Shown: one piece after another, positions 36,061 to 48,115 of the stretch
How positions within the stretch are numbered: position 1 is the first letter of the stretch
Layout of the letters: each line of letters opens with the position of its first letter
From: Mercurialis annua
Lineage: Eukaryota; Streptophyta; Magnoliopsida; Malpighiales; Euphorbiaceae
Direction of reading: 5' to 3'
Length of the DNA stretch: 64,000 bases
Assembly (NCBI RefSeq): GCF_937616625.2
Contig: NC_065571.1
Location: 3,474,501-3,538,500 of the forward strand
Made by a program: the position numbers and the translations under genes
Notes under the pieces: generated by a model
The model's database searches: none
What the model was told of the DNA's origin: nothing
What the model saw: the letters and a program-made list of their open reading frames with translations, nothing else

Positions 36061-38403
36061 GAGAAAATTAGGAAAAATACTCTCTTTTTAAAAATAATAT
36101 GATTTTCTACCTCAACAAGGAAAAGATAGAAAAAATACCTCACTATTTTAATATATTTACTTTTTTACTCTAACACCTATTTATATTATAATTATACCTA
36201 TTCATTATTATTATTTTACTCTAACTATGTTGTTAGGGATTTGTAAGTGACAACTGTCATTTCTTTTCCTTTTTTCTCTCTCTTTTTCTCTTTCTCTCTT
36301 TCCTCTCCATTGGCTTTCTTCTTCTCTGTTCTTTTTTTCCGCCATTTTTTTCTTCATTTTCTTCTTCTTCTTCTTCTTTATCTTTATTTTTTCTTCATTT
36401 TTATTCTCTTCTTCTTCATCGTTAATTCATCGCTCTGTCGTTGTTCCGCCATCATCCCGCCGTCGCTACGCCGTTTTTCATATTTGATTTTAGCGATTTT
36501 TCTCAACTCGTGATTAATACGATTTCTTTTAACTTTCAGATCTACATAAATTACTCTTGAATTTTTCCAATTCTAAATCTAAAAATCTGTATTAAAAACG
36601 ATTTTCTGCACAAAAAAACGATTTTTGCAAAAAAAACAGCTTCTGATTATCATATGAGTATCATTACTGCATTATCATGTAATTATCATAACACTGCAGA
36701 GAAAATTGATTTTTTACTAAAAGAACAGTGTCTGATTATCATATGAATAACACTGTATTAATATATCATTATCATAACATTATATGATTATGATAAGGTT
36801 ATGATAATAGAAATGTACGATAATGATAATAGTACAATAATGTTTTTATGATAATATAATGATAAGCTTATATAGTATGATAATATGATACTTACATGGA
36901 ATTTTTTTTACAGAAATAGTGTCATATGATAATGTTTTATCATATGATAACGAGATGATAATATTTATGGTACATATATGATAATATATATGATAATGTA
37001 TGATAAAATAGTTTCTGATTATCATGTCGTTATCATAACATTGGAGTATGATAATTAGATGATAATGAATTATGGTAAGCTTATGATAACTGGATGATAA
37101 CGTACGTGAAAATAGAATTACAAAAAGATTCATGACACCAGTATGATAACCAGATGATAATAAAATAATAAAGTTATGATAATAGTATGATAATATGATA
37201 CCTATATGTAAACAAATCACATAAAAATTATGATAATAAAATGATAATGTAAAGATAATAGTATGATAATATGATATCTGTATGAAAAAAATAATTACAA
37301 AAAAATTATGATAACGAGATGATAATGTGAAGATAACAGTATGATAATATTATACATGTATGAAAAAAACAATTACAAAAAAATTATGATTATAAGATGA
37401 TAAGGTGACGATAATAGTATGATAACATGACCTTATTATACATCATTGTAATACTATTTTCTTCACATTATCATCTCGTTATCATATTTTTTATGTAATT
37501 TTTTTCTTATAGGTATCATATTATCATACTGTTATCATAATTTTATTATTATGTCGTTGTCGTAATATTATCATTTAGGTACAATAATACATTATCATCC
37601 CGGTATCATATGATTATATTATGATTACGAGATGATAATACAGTGATAACAACATGATAATCAATTTTTTTTGTAGAAAATTTTTCTTTATGCAGTGTTA
37701 TGATAACATTATGATAATACAGTGATACTCATATGATAATCTGAGATTTTTTTTTTATAAAAAATCATTTTTATGCAGTGTTATGATAATCATATGATAA
37801 TCAGATGCTGTTTTTTTGCAGAAAATCGTTTTTTGTGCAGAAAATCGTTTTTTTCATCATAATATTGTTTTTTCATGCAGATTTTTAGATCTAAAATTGA
37901 AAAAAAAATCAAGAGTAATTTATTTATATCTGAATGTTAAAAAATCGCAATAATCGCCATGAATTAAAGAAAAGTTCGCTAAAATAAAAAAAATAAAAGA
38001 ACAGTGGAGCGACGGTGGAGCGATGAAGAAAGGGCGGCGGAGCGATGAAGGAACGATAGAGAAGAAAGAAAAAAATGGAGAAGAAAAGAAGAAATAAAAA
38101 AGAAGAAAAAATTGACGAAGAACAGAAGAAGAAGAAGAAGAAGAAGAAGAGAGAGGAGAGAGGAGAGAGGAGAGAGAAAGAAAAAAGAAAGAAATATAAA
38201 AATATGACAGTTGTCATATGGTTAGAGTAAAAATATATACTTAGAGTAAAAAATCAATAAAAAGTAGGTATAATCATAATATAAACATGCTTTAGAGTAA
38301 AAAAATAAAAGTATTAGAATGATGAGGTATTTTCTCTATCTTTTCCTTATTGAGGTAGGAAATCAAATTACTTTAGAAAATAGAGTATTATCCTAATCTT
38401 CTC
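36061..38403. mobile_element. Giant fold-back (Mutator-like) element with TATGATAA satellite core
   Basis: 2,343 bp flanked by a perfect 9-bp repeat ATTAACTAA (36052-36060 and 38404-38412). Left end GAGAAAATTAGGAAAAATAC; the complement of the right end is GAGAAGATTAGGATAATAC. Inverted homology continues far inward: GACAACTGTCAT at about 36248 against GACAGTTGTCAT near 38205, a pyrimidine-rich block (36260-36425) against a purine-rich block (38040-38190), and ACGATTTTCTGCAC-type motifs on both arms. The core (about 36640-37800) is made of ATGATAAT-type units that are also inverted about an axis near 37430. No transposase is present. Reading frames over the pyrimidine or purine blocks are low-complexity artefacts. 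Confidence 0.85.
37223..37430. repeat. 78-bp tandem repeats inside the fold-back core
   Basis: The string AAAAATTATG recurs at 37223, 37301 and 37379, spacing 78 bp, each followed by similar ATGATAA-type sequence and ending in TATGAAAAAA or a variant. About two and a half units. Confidence 0.75.
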
Positions 38404-39159
38404 ATTAACTAAAGCGTCGGTGCTATATCAAATTCAGCAGGCTCCAGTTTAGTTTACTTGTTTTAATTTGTTTCTTTTATTGCCTTGTTTTTCTTTGCAA
38501 TATTATATTTATCTATCACGGTTAAAAAAAGGTAAAAGGTTTTTTTATATGAAATGTTGTTTTTCGTACAACATTTGTTTTATTACTCCTTCTACATTTT
38601 TATATTTCATATCAGCTTTTTTTTTATATTATTTTTTAAAAAAATTACTTTCTGTTATAACTCCTATTTTCTAAATATTTCATTATTTTTAATTTTTGTC
38701 ACCATTATATTTCTGCACTTATTATTTATTATATATTTAAATTTTAAATTTTTTTTGTTTTTCTATTTTTTTTTTAATTTTAACTTTTTTTACAAAAGAA
38801 CATAAAAAATGGGTGTTTTTATAAGAAATCCATTTAGAAATACAAGCAATTATACTGTAAGCCTATTCATGATGGCTCATTTAGTCAATAATTAAAATAA
38901 AATATTGCTTGGTTTTCTTTCCTTTTTCAATCAGAGTTTTTTTTCTTTTCATTTTCAATCAATCAGAGAAATCAGGACTAGCTGTCCCACTTGTTACCTG
39001 AAGATTAAAAAGATCAACAAGAAAGAACATGAAAGAGCTTGTGAGGTATTTAATTCGTTTATCAATTACTTAAAATTAAAGTTTAAGTTTTATTAATAAT
39101 TGATTGTGAACAATTTTATGCTAAAAAGGATGCATATACCAACTATAAACTTTATAAAG
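38404..39159. other. Spacer between fold-back element and LTR retrotransposon
   Basis: T-rich DNA. A short exon-like piece at 38967-39045, preceded by AG and followed by GT, encodes a C-x2-C-x12-H-x4-C pattern (SCPTCYLKIKKINKKEHERAC). It may be a zinc-finger exon remnant. I cannot assign a family. Confidence 0.35.
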
Positions 39160-41501
39160 TGTAATACCCCGTAAGTTCAGGTACCGTTTAGTGCAACGTG
39201 TCCGGCAGAGAAGGACCGGAGTTGCAGAGATAAAGATATTGGATATTAAAGAAAAGGATAATATGGAGTAAGACGTGTATGTTTGAGGATTAGAATAAGA
39301 AAATAAGGAAAAATATCAAGAAAAGTCACAATTATAGTTCAGGGACTAAAGTGGTAATTTAACCAGTTAAGTCCGAAAATGGAATTATTTCGCCAAGGTC
39401 CGCGAAATGTTTTATAGTATTGGTGGTAAAAGTTTCAGGTCAATCGGAGACCTTTTAAAATTTGGACGCGGATTCGTTTTGGGCTAAATTGTCAATTTTG
39501 AAGAGTTCAAGGACCAAAGTGCAAATTAGCCAATTTAGCCTCGAAAATAGTAATTAGAATATTATCGATGGGAATAATAATATTTCGAGTAGTATTATTT
39601 ATTTGGATATAAATAATACGTAGATATTAGAGTTTAAGTGAATAATTAACCGTTTGGTTAGAATTGAAAGTTTAAAAGAGAAATGGTTTGAGTTAAAGAA
39701 ATGAAGGACTAAAGTGGCTAATTAGCCAAGATATACATATATATGTATAGAGGATGATAAGAACAGATATAAGAACTTACAGACGAAGGAAAATTCGGCG
39801 ATAACTTCGATCCGTCGCCGCTTCGCCGTTTCTCGTCCGAATCGAGTGATTCTCGCGCCGATGGATTGAGAATTCAATCCTCTATCAATCTCGAGCATCA
39901 AGTCGAGGTAATTTAATGATTTTTGATATCGAAATGATAGGATTAGGGTTATTTCGTTTTAAACGAATTAAACGGATTATAATCGCGTTTCTATTGGCGT
40001 TTTGATGAATTTGGAGTTGAGTTTAGGTGAAAACGAGATAGGGGCATGTCGGAATCGAGTTTAAGCATGACGGGAAGCCCGGAAACGAAGTTTCCGGGCA
40101 CTGTGTGTGGATCGCACACTAGGTGTGCGAACGCACACTAGGTGTGCGAACGCACACTAGGTGTGCGAACGCACACTAGGTGTGCGAACGCACACCACCC
40201 TGTGAAGGCACACAGGGACCAAAACGGACTTTTTACCCGAGGGACCGAAACGGACTTTTTTCCTGAAGGACTAAAATGGACTTTTAACCTTAATCGGATC
40301 AGATGTTAATATTTCCGACTTTAAGTACGTCGGACATTAAAAGTAAATATTAAGAGACGTATTGGGAATACGATCATATTGACCTAAGTTTATAACTTAG
40401 AGTTTTAGTATTAAGTCTACGTTTATGAATTAAACGTACGTATGATTTGAATAGGATGTGGATGCATCGACGAGGTACGAGATCAACGAGTTGGAATCGC
40501 TAAGAGATTGAGTGACGCGTGGAGCTTACGTTTGGATATGAGGAATAGCGATCGTTGTGAGTTATACTTTACTTTGAGTATTATTACGCAATAGATAGTT
40601 TTTATATTATAAGTATAATATTAAACTACATCGCATGCTATAGTATTTTATCGATAGAAATGAATTTGTGCATCGTATTATCGAATATATATAGATTGTG
40701 AAAACTAGTATATGATCCGTGGGAAACAAGCTACCTATTGGGTGTCAATAGGCTGTGTGATCACCAGCGTCCGGGTAAGTCATAGATAGAGATTTCATGG
40801 GTCGTCTATCATACTTGTTTGTGCATGCGATACAGAGCCTATCTGGTTGAACTATCCCGGGGCCTGTATCTGCGAGTCGGCTGGTTGAACTATCCCGGAC
40901 TCATATCGATCGATCGTTAGATGTTGTGATAATGTTCATTATGCATACTAAGATATTAGGGTTTCGATCGGATCAAATGCTTGAAGTATAATATGTTTGT
41001 ATATATGTGTTTTGTTTTAAATGCGATGTTATTTTCTATAATACCTTAGTAATGTGTTATCTCACTCAGTATTTCCCCAAATACTGACCCCTCACATTGA
41101 TGTTTTTCAGGTGTATAGAGTCGGATCAGACAGACCGTCTTTGGTGTGCTGGGTACAAGTCCCCTTGGTGCTGCAGTAGTATACGTGTGACGAGTCTTAG
41201 CCTAGTATAGTTAGGTCTTATAGGTTGTGTACGTGTTTAATGTTTGTTTGATGTGACATCTTTTGGTTGTCAGTTTTGTATTGATCGATAGACGGGCTAG
41301 TACGTACCAGTTACGGAAGTGAGATGCCCACTATGATTGTATCGATGATGTGTCTATATATGATGTTATGTTATGATTATAGGATAGTTGTGTTTGCGTT
41401 TCCGCGAAAAAGTTAGAGTGGTTTTAGGCTTGCTACGGGTTTCGGAGCTACCACTCCCATTCCCTAGCGCCGGTCTCGGCTCAATAATTTGGGTCGTGAT
41501 A
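39160..41501 (+). repeat. 5' LTR (2,342 bp)
   Basis: Starts TGTAATACCCCG, ends GTCGTGATA. It contains a TATA-like stretch near 39730-39750, a 23-nt perfect hairpin GCCCGGAAAC-GAA-GTTTCCGGGC (40077-40099), and four 19-bp tandem units (40113-40188). Confidence 0.92.
40113..40188. repeat. Four 19-bp self-complementary tandem units in 5' LTR
   Basis: CGCACACTAGGTGTGCGAA repeated four times exactly. Each unit is itself a near-palindrome (CGCACAC...GTGTGCG). The same array occurs in the 3' LTR at 43986-44061. Confidence 0.92.
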
Positions 41502-41505
41502 AAGT

Positions 41506-41517
41506 TGGTATCAGAGC
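41506..41517 (+). promoter_or_regulatory. Primer binding site, initiator Met tRNA
   Basis: TGGTATCAGAGC four bases after the 5' LTR end is complementary to the 3' end of plant initiator tRNA-Met, the primer for reverse transcription in many plant LTR elements. Confidence 0.88.
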
Positions 41518-43020
41518 AGTTGGTCCAGTTACCTCTGCTAATATATGATTTGAGTGCAGTTAGTCCATGATACCACTGCAAGTCTGTGATTGATGTATGT
41601 TTGTTCCTAGGTATTAGGTCATTAGACTAAGTTAGGAACTACTGCAGCTATAGAATTGAACCATGTCTGATCCAAGTCGTTTGTATTATTTGTTTTATGA
41701 TCGAGCTGATTGATAGTGAATTATCGATGGATTGTGAAAGATCGAATTGATTGATAGTAAATTATTGATTAATCGAGAATTTTTGTTCGTTTCATTATGA
41801 TAAGTATGATCGATGGATTGTGAAATTCTTGTTTGTTCCATTATGATAAATATAATCGATAGATTTGTGAAATCTTTGTCTGTTCCTTTGCTAAATACGA
41901 TGTATAGATGGTATCGAAATTGAGTTATCGAAATCGATCGAAGGGTTATGGTATGCATGAAGAAGAAGTATGAAGTTACAGAAGTGGAAGAACTTATCGT
42001 GTGAAGAGTTTAAAGGTCTAGAGAACTTACAAAACTCGAAGTTTAAAACTTTTTGAAAGTTGTTTGTTTAAACGATTTTGAAAACATAATTGTGCCTAGA
42101 CCCGCGATAGTCATCGATAAGTGCCACGACATCGATAGAAATGCATCACTACATATATCTGTACATACATCGATAGGACATGCATCATATGCATTATGTT
42201 CAAATGAAGAGGTAAGGTGTGGCAACTCTTTGGGGATGAGAGACGTCATCACCCTAGTGCACAATTTTGCTAAAATGAAAATGGAATTTGATTTGGAATT
42301 CAAAATGAATCGTTTTATCGAAAGAGTTTTAAAAGAGTTTTGTTTTCATGTAAGTATACCTAGACCAGAACTCTGTAACGGAAGTGAAGTGCTCGCGAGC
42401 AAGCTGCGATCAAGGCCACGAGGCGAATGAATACGTATCGTTGCGAAAACATAGACGTTATGCTTCTAGGATATGAACATAGATTTGAGTTAACGAGCTA
42501 GAATATAGCTAAGATCGTGAAAACGTTGGACAGTGACATGTATTCGATTAGTGATGTGCTCGAAAGTAAATATCTCTTTGACGGGATGTCAAAGATTTTA
42601 AATGACGATATAAGAGAAGAAGTGGATATGAAGGATGAAGTTTGTATACGAGAAGTGAATGATAGATGTGCGTGAATAGCGGAATGAAAATGATTGGACG
42701 GTGAACTAGGACGTTCATACTGTATGATAGTAGTATGAAAAGAGGATAGTTGAGTATAGGAATCGATTTATAGTTATGCTTTGGAGATAGGAGATTGCCC
42801 TTATGATAAGAGGAGGTGAATATTGTGTGATATTAGAAAGACGTCGGGTTTAATAAGGATATCGATGATAGACGTACAAGGATAGGAGCGACGAGTCAAG
42901 AAAGCGTGTGATGGAATACAAAGTATATAGTATTGAAGGTCAAACAAGGAACAAATGAAAAGGTCAAGGGTTTAAGATAAGTAAAAAGGTTGTAAGAAAA
43001 TTCGAGGACGAATTTTTATA

Positions 43021-43030
43021 AGGGGGGAAG
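43021..43030 (+). promoter_or_regulatory. Polypurine tract
   Basis: AGGGGGGAAG immediately upstream of the 3' LTR, the expected plus-strand primer site. Confidence 0.8.
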
Positions 43031-43032
43031 AA

Positions 43033-45374
43033 TGTAATACCCCGTAAGTTCAGGTACCGTTTAGTGCAACGTGTCCGGCAGAGAAGGACCGGAGTTGCAG
43101 AGATAAAGATATTGGATATTAAAGAAAAGGATAATATGGAGTAAGACGTGTATGTTTGAGGATTAGAATAAGAAAATAAGGAAAAATATCAAGAAAAGTC
43201 ACAATTATAGTTCAGGGACTAAAGTGGTAATTTAACCAGTTAAGTCCGAAAATGGAATTATTTCGCCAAGGTCCGCGAAATGTTTTATAGTATTGGTGGT
43301 AAAAGTTTCAGGTCAATCGGAGACCTTTTAAAATTTGGACGCGGATTCGTTTTGGGCTAAATTGTCAATTTTGAAGAGTTCAAGGACCAAAGTGCAAATT
43401 AGCCAATTTAGCCTCGAAAATAGTAATTAGAATATTATCGATGGGAATAATAATATTTCGAGTAGTATTATTTATTTGGATATAAATAATACGTAGATAT
43501 TAGAGTTTAAGTGAATAATTAACCGTTTGGTTAGAATTGAAAGTTTAAAAGAGAAATGGTTTGAGTTAAAGAAATGAAGGACTAAAGTGGCTAATTAGCC
43601 AAGATATACATATATATGTATAGAGGATGATAAGAACAGATATAAGAACTTACAGACGAAGGAAAATTCGGCGATAACTTCGATCCGTCGCCGCTTCGCC
43701 GTTTCTCGTCCGAATCGAGTGATTCTCGCGCCGATGGATTGATAATTCAATCCTCTATCAATCTCGAGCATCAAGTCGAGGTAATTTAATGATTTTTGAT
43801 ATCGAAATGATAGGATTAGGGTTATTTCGTTTTAAACGAATTAAACGGATTATAATCGCGTTTCTATTGGCGTTTTGATGAATTTGGAGTTGAGTTTAGG
43901 TGAAAACGAGATAGGGGCATGTCGGAATCGAGTTTAAGCATGACGGGAAGCCCGGAAACGAAGTTTCCGGGCACTGTGTGTGGATCGCACACTAGGTGTG
44001 CGAACGCACACTAGGTGTGCGAACGCACACTAGGTGTGCGAACGCACACTAGGTGTGCGAACGCACACCACCCTGTGAAGGCACACAGGGACCAAAACGG
44101 ACTTTTTACCCGAGGGACCGAAACGGACTTTTTGCCTGAAGGACTAAAATGGACTTTTAGCCTTAATCGGATCAGATGTTAATATTTCCGACTTTAAGTA
44201 CGTCGGACATTAAAAGTAAATATTAAGAGACGTATTGGGAATACGATCATATTGACCTAAGTTTATAACTTAGAGTTTTAGTATTAAGTCTACGTTTATG
44301 AATTAAACGTACGTATGATTTGAATAGGATGTGGATGCATCGACGAGGTACGAGATCAACGAGTTGGAATCGCTAAGAGATTGAGTGACGCGTGGAGCTT
44401 ACGTTTGGATATGAGGAATAGCGATCGTTGTGAGTTATACTTTACTTTGAGTATTATTACGCAATAGATAGTTTTTATATTATAAGTATAATATTAAACT
44501 ACATCGCATGCTATAGTATTTTATCGATAGAAATGAATTTGTGCATCGTATTATCGAATATATATAGATTGTGAAAACTAGTATATGATCCGTGGGAAAC
44601 AAGCTACCTATTGGGTGTCAATAGGCTGTGTGATCACCAGCGTCCGGGTAAGTCATAGATAGAGATTTCATGGGTCGTCTATCATACTTGTTTGTGCATG
44701 CGATACAGAGCCTATCTGGTTGAACTATCCCGGGGCCTGTATCTGCGAGTCGGCTGGTTGAACTATCCCGGACTCATATCGATCGATCGTTAGATGTTGT
44801 GATAATGTTCATTATGCATACTAAGATATTAGGGTTTCGATCGGATCAAATGCTTGAAGTATAATATGTTTGTATATATGTGTTTTGTTTTAAATGCGAT
44901 GTTATTTTCTATAATACCTTAGTAATGTGTTATCTCACTCAGTATTTCCCCAAATACTGACCCCTCACATTGATGTTTTTCAGGTGTATAGAGTCGGATC
45001 AGACAGACCGTCTTTGGTGTGCTGGGTACAAGTCCCCTTGGTGCTGCAGTAGTATACGTGTGACGAGTCTTAGCCTAGTATAGTTAGGTCTTATAGGTTG
45101 TGTACGTGTTTAATGTTTGTTTGATGTGACATCTTTTGGTTGTCAGTTTTGTATTGATCGATAGACGGGCTAGTACGTACCAGTTACGGAAGTGAGATGC
45201 CCACTATGATTGTATCGATGATGTGTCTATATATGATGTTATGTTATGATTATAGGATAGTTGTGTTTGCGTTTCCGCGAAAAAGTTAGAGTGGTTTTAG
45301 GCTTGCTACGGGTTTCGGAGCTACCACTCCCATTCCCTAGCGCCGGTCTCGGCTCAATAATTTGGGTCGTGATA
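43033..45374 (+). repeat. 3' LTR (2,342 bp)
   Basis: Same length as the 5' LTR at a constant offset of 3,873. Differences noticed: G39870/T43743, T40261/G44134 and A40287/G44160. Confidence 0.92.
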
Positions 45375-45423
45375 TAAAGATAGAGATTTAACTGAATAAC
45401 ATTAAATTGAATTGTAATCTTTA

Positions 45424-45742
45424 AATTTTCTTTTTATTTGAACATTCAAAACATTCATATTAGTTAATTTTAATTCAATTCAAATAAATCAGAGTTTAGC
45501 TACAAATTACAAAATAAAATTTCACAATTAAAAATCAAAAATCAAACAGAGCATTTCACTCATTAAGCTAAGCTGGCAACAGTTAACTAACTACCTTCTC
45601 AACAGCCTGAAGAGCAGCACCGTAACCACCGACACTAGCTCTAATAATACTTCGGATGAGACGCTCTTCCATTTTCAGCACCAGAACAACAAATCCTCCT
45701 AGACCGAATCAGACAGTGAAAAACAAATCCTCCCGGACCGAA
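45424..45742 (-). pseudogene. LPD1 fragment: part of exon 1 and intron 1
   Basis: Matches 34274-34575 of the intact plastid dihydrolipoyl dehydrogenase gene in the same orientation: the intron 1 segment (ATTCAATTCAAATAAATCAG and following bases), the exon 1 donor region (CTACCTTCTCAACAGC), and exon 1 coding DNA with a short internal deletion and substitutions. A further short repeat (AACAAATCCTCC) follows the end. It starts about 50 bp beyond the right LTR. It is too short and altered to be functional. Confidence 0.85.
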
Positions 45743-47876
45743 CGTCAAAACAATATCAACAAAATTTAAACACAATATCAACACTGTAATATTATAATAA
45801 ACTTTATAATATTGTTGATAGATTAACTAAATATTGGAACTATATTATTATATAATAAAATATTAAATTAACGCGTGGTTTCAAAACGAATATAAAAGAG
45901 AATTATTGCTAAGAGTTTAAATTTAAATAATTTTTGAATTTGTAAACAATAAAAACACAATTAATTTAAATTTTATAATTTCTTAATTATCAATAACTGT
46001 TTTTCTTTTATTAATCATTTATCTTTTTTTGATGGTTTTATTGCTATCTCTTATGCTTAAAGACAATATGTGAATATCATCATTAATATACTACATGAAT
46101 ATGATAAAATTAACGATTACCTTGTCAATTGCATAAAGTTAGTAGTGTGTAAAAAAAAGTCTAATTAATCTTTACAACTTTAATTTTAGCGCCTTAAACA
46201 ATTCAAATTTTGCAATTGAATAAATTTTCATACATTTTAAGGCGTTGAAATAAGTTGATTTGTAAATCTATAAAGCTACGAGATATTTCATTTTTTCAAA
46301 CTTATAAGTTACATCGACACTTTCTTTTGAGTTTTAATAGTTGCTTGGGACATCAGTCCTGTAATTTTTGTCGCTATATACCGATTTAGTTTTTAAAGTG
46401 TCCTAAATGAATCAACCAACAGCTCGTCACCCGACTATATCTCAAATCATCATTAACGTTTTTAGATCCTAATCATATTTTTCAGTGTTTAAAAATATAT
46501 GTTTATAGTATAATCATGTATTTATTTTTTGTAAACCAAACTAGTTTTTTATAAGCATATTTGTTCAGTTGTATTGATTTAATCACTCACTATCCTAGTT
46601 ATATTTTATGAGTTTTTTTCTTCGAAATAAACATGATTATCTTTGAATTAACTTAAGAACAAAAACACTTACATGAGTAAGATTCAAAGCAAACTTTATA
46701 ATTTGACAAAAAAAAAGGCCCATGTTACCATCATAATTCCAGATTTGCATTACAAACTTTTAAAAAAATGAATTAAATAATGTACTAGAGCTAATACAAA
46801 ATTTGATTCTTTAGGATATTTGCAGCTTTTATTTTTGACAATCGAATAATCTTTCATTAATAATAAAGAGCAGTTACAGGTGTAAGAATTAAGAAAGGGT
46901 ATAACCGTTTCTAATGACCTGACATGGAACAAGATATAAACCTTGATTCGCAGATCGCCTTACAAAATAAAATCAAAATTACATAACCACTCTAACACAA
47001 TAAGATCCAATCATTTTCTGACTAACAGAAGACTCACAAACTCTTCATAAAAAGCAACAAATCTTTCATATAGAAATAACAGCAAAACTTTCAAAAAAGA
47101 AAGACAATCGCTGTAAAATAGTTATAAAAAAAAACTAATATAACCTATAACGATTTCATCTTCAATCCTGAAAGGGCTTGATTCATCTCTAATTTTTTAT
47201 TTGTATATCTATTGAAATTGATGCGCCTCGTCGATAGATTTACCAACCAAAATGAAAAAGATGAAAAGGAGTCGGTCATTTATTTTATTCTAAAGCAATA
47301 AAAAAGAAATGGCTACCGCCAACGGCAAAAATAAACCATTGACGGCAGCCGAAGCAAAAAATAAAGGAGAAACGCTTGACGGCTAGGGTTTTCTATTTGA
47401 GAGAGGGGAGAACTAATTTGATTTAAATACTATAAATTTGTCATGGATATTTGCAGCTTAAAAACTTAATTTATTGCAATTTTTTTGTTGAAACAAATAG
47501 TAATTTGCAATAAGAAAGTTTTAACCATCACGAAAAAATTAAAATGAATTAATAAAATATTGAGACAGCTAGATTATCAAGAATCAAAACATGTAATTAC
47601 TCAAAATTAAAAGATTATATTCCGTTCATATCCGGAAATACACGTACGCATCATACAAAAATAATTCATCAAAACACTTCAAGATCCTCAAAATGGAACA
47701 ATTTATTGAGAAAAAATAGGACAGAAAAATATAAACATTAGAGGGGAAGAAATGATGAATTTTTTATATAAGACCAAAAACCATCATTTGGTCATTTTTA
47801 TGTGAGTTATTTTCTCAAAATACAAAGGCTACGTGTAGTTTATGAAACAAGTGCAGAATGTAATATCTATTTCGTA
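45743..47876. other. AT-rich intergenic DNA
   Basis: No gene or recognisable repeat. A 25-codon plus-strand frame from an ATG at about 47310 (MATANGKNK...) sits in a locally GC-richer patch with no supporting context. Confidence 0.5.
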
Positions 47877-47893
47877 TAAAATAAGTATTCTTT

Positions 47894-48115
47894 TTTTGAT
47901 CTGATCATGAGGTGTCCTGAACGGGTTCCAACTATGAAACGGCACCTTTAAGCCTTCCACATTCAGACTAATCCCCACTCGAGCCGGGTAGGTCCCTTGC
48001 GGGAGGCAAAGCTTTGGCCCCAAGTTTTAAACGGCTGCATACATGAGTACGGTTCGAACCCGCGACCTCACTTAAGCTAAAAGAGCGCCTTACCAACTCA
48101 TCTACGCCTTGGGGT
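47894..48115 (-). mobile_element. tRNA-derived SINE
   Basis: On the minus strand the element opens with a tRNA-like head holding an A box (TAGATGAGTTGGTAAGGCG) and a B box (GGTTCGAACC), the internal RNA polymerase III promoter. A tRNA-unrelated body follows, ending in a short A run. A perfect 17-bp target duplication, TAAAATAAGTATTCTTT, lies at 47877-47893 and 48116-48132, as expected for LINE-dependent insertion. About 222 bp, non-coding. The perfect duplication suggests a fairly recent insertion. Confidence 0.88.

Larger units (their letters stand above)
39160..45374 (+). mobile_element. Non-autonomous LTR retrotransposon (Tekay/Del-like, deleted interior)
   Basis: Two direct repeats of 2,342 bp bracket a 1,531-bp interior. 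The 5-bp flank TAAAG occurs on both outer sides (39155-39159 and 45375-45379). A primer binding site follows the left LTR and a purine tract precedes the right one. LTR ends TGTAATACC and GGGTCGTGATA, plus the methionine initiator tRNA primer site, resemble plant Tekay/Del chromoviruses. The interior has no recognisable gag or pol. Only the very end, RKFEDEFL and a stop just before the purine tract (42994-43020), looks like a pol C-terminus. A 125-codon frame at 42053-42430 has no family resemblance. It therefore depends on an autonomous partner. I counted three LTR differences, so insertion was recent. Confidence 0.88.

Noticed and set aside
36247..36513. 88-codon open frame rich in Phe/Leu/Ser
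   Set aside because: It is the translation of the pyrimidine-rich arm of the fold-back element; low-complexity artefact.
36846..37220. 124-codon minus-strand frame rich in Tyr, His and Ile
   Set aside because: Produced by the ATGATAA-type satellite; no protein-like composition.
37223..37430. Regular repeat spacing reminiscent of a CRISPR array or telomeric repeat
   Set aside because: This is a eukaryotic genome; the units are contiguous AT-rich satellite without spacers and do not match TTTAGGG.
37924..38217. 97-codon minus-strand frame
   Set aside because: Translation of the complementary purine-rich arm of the same element.
42053..42430. Possible gag-like ORF inside the retrotransposon
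   Set aside because: No zinc knuckle or capsid motif visible, and the frame does not start at an ATG. Left as unassigned.
48000..48115. Possible tRNA gene on the minus strand (A box and GGTTCGAACC B box)
   Set aside because: The acceptor stem is not formed, the element continues into a non-tRNA body with an A-rich end, and a 17-bp target duplication brackets it. It is a SINE.
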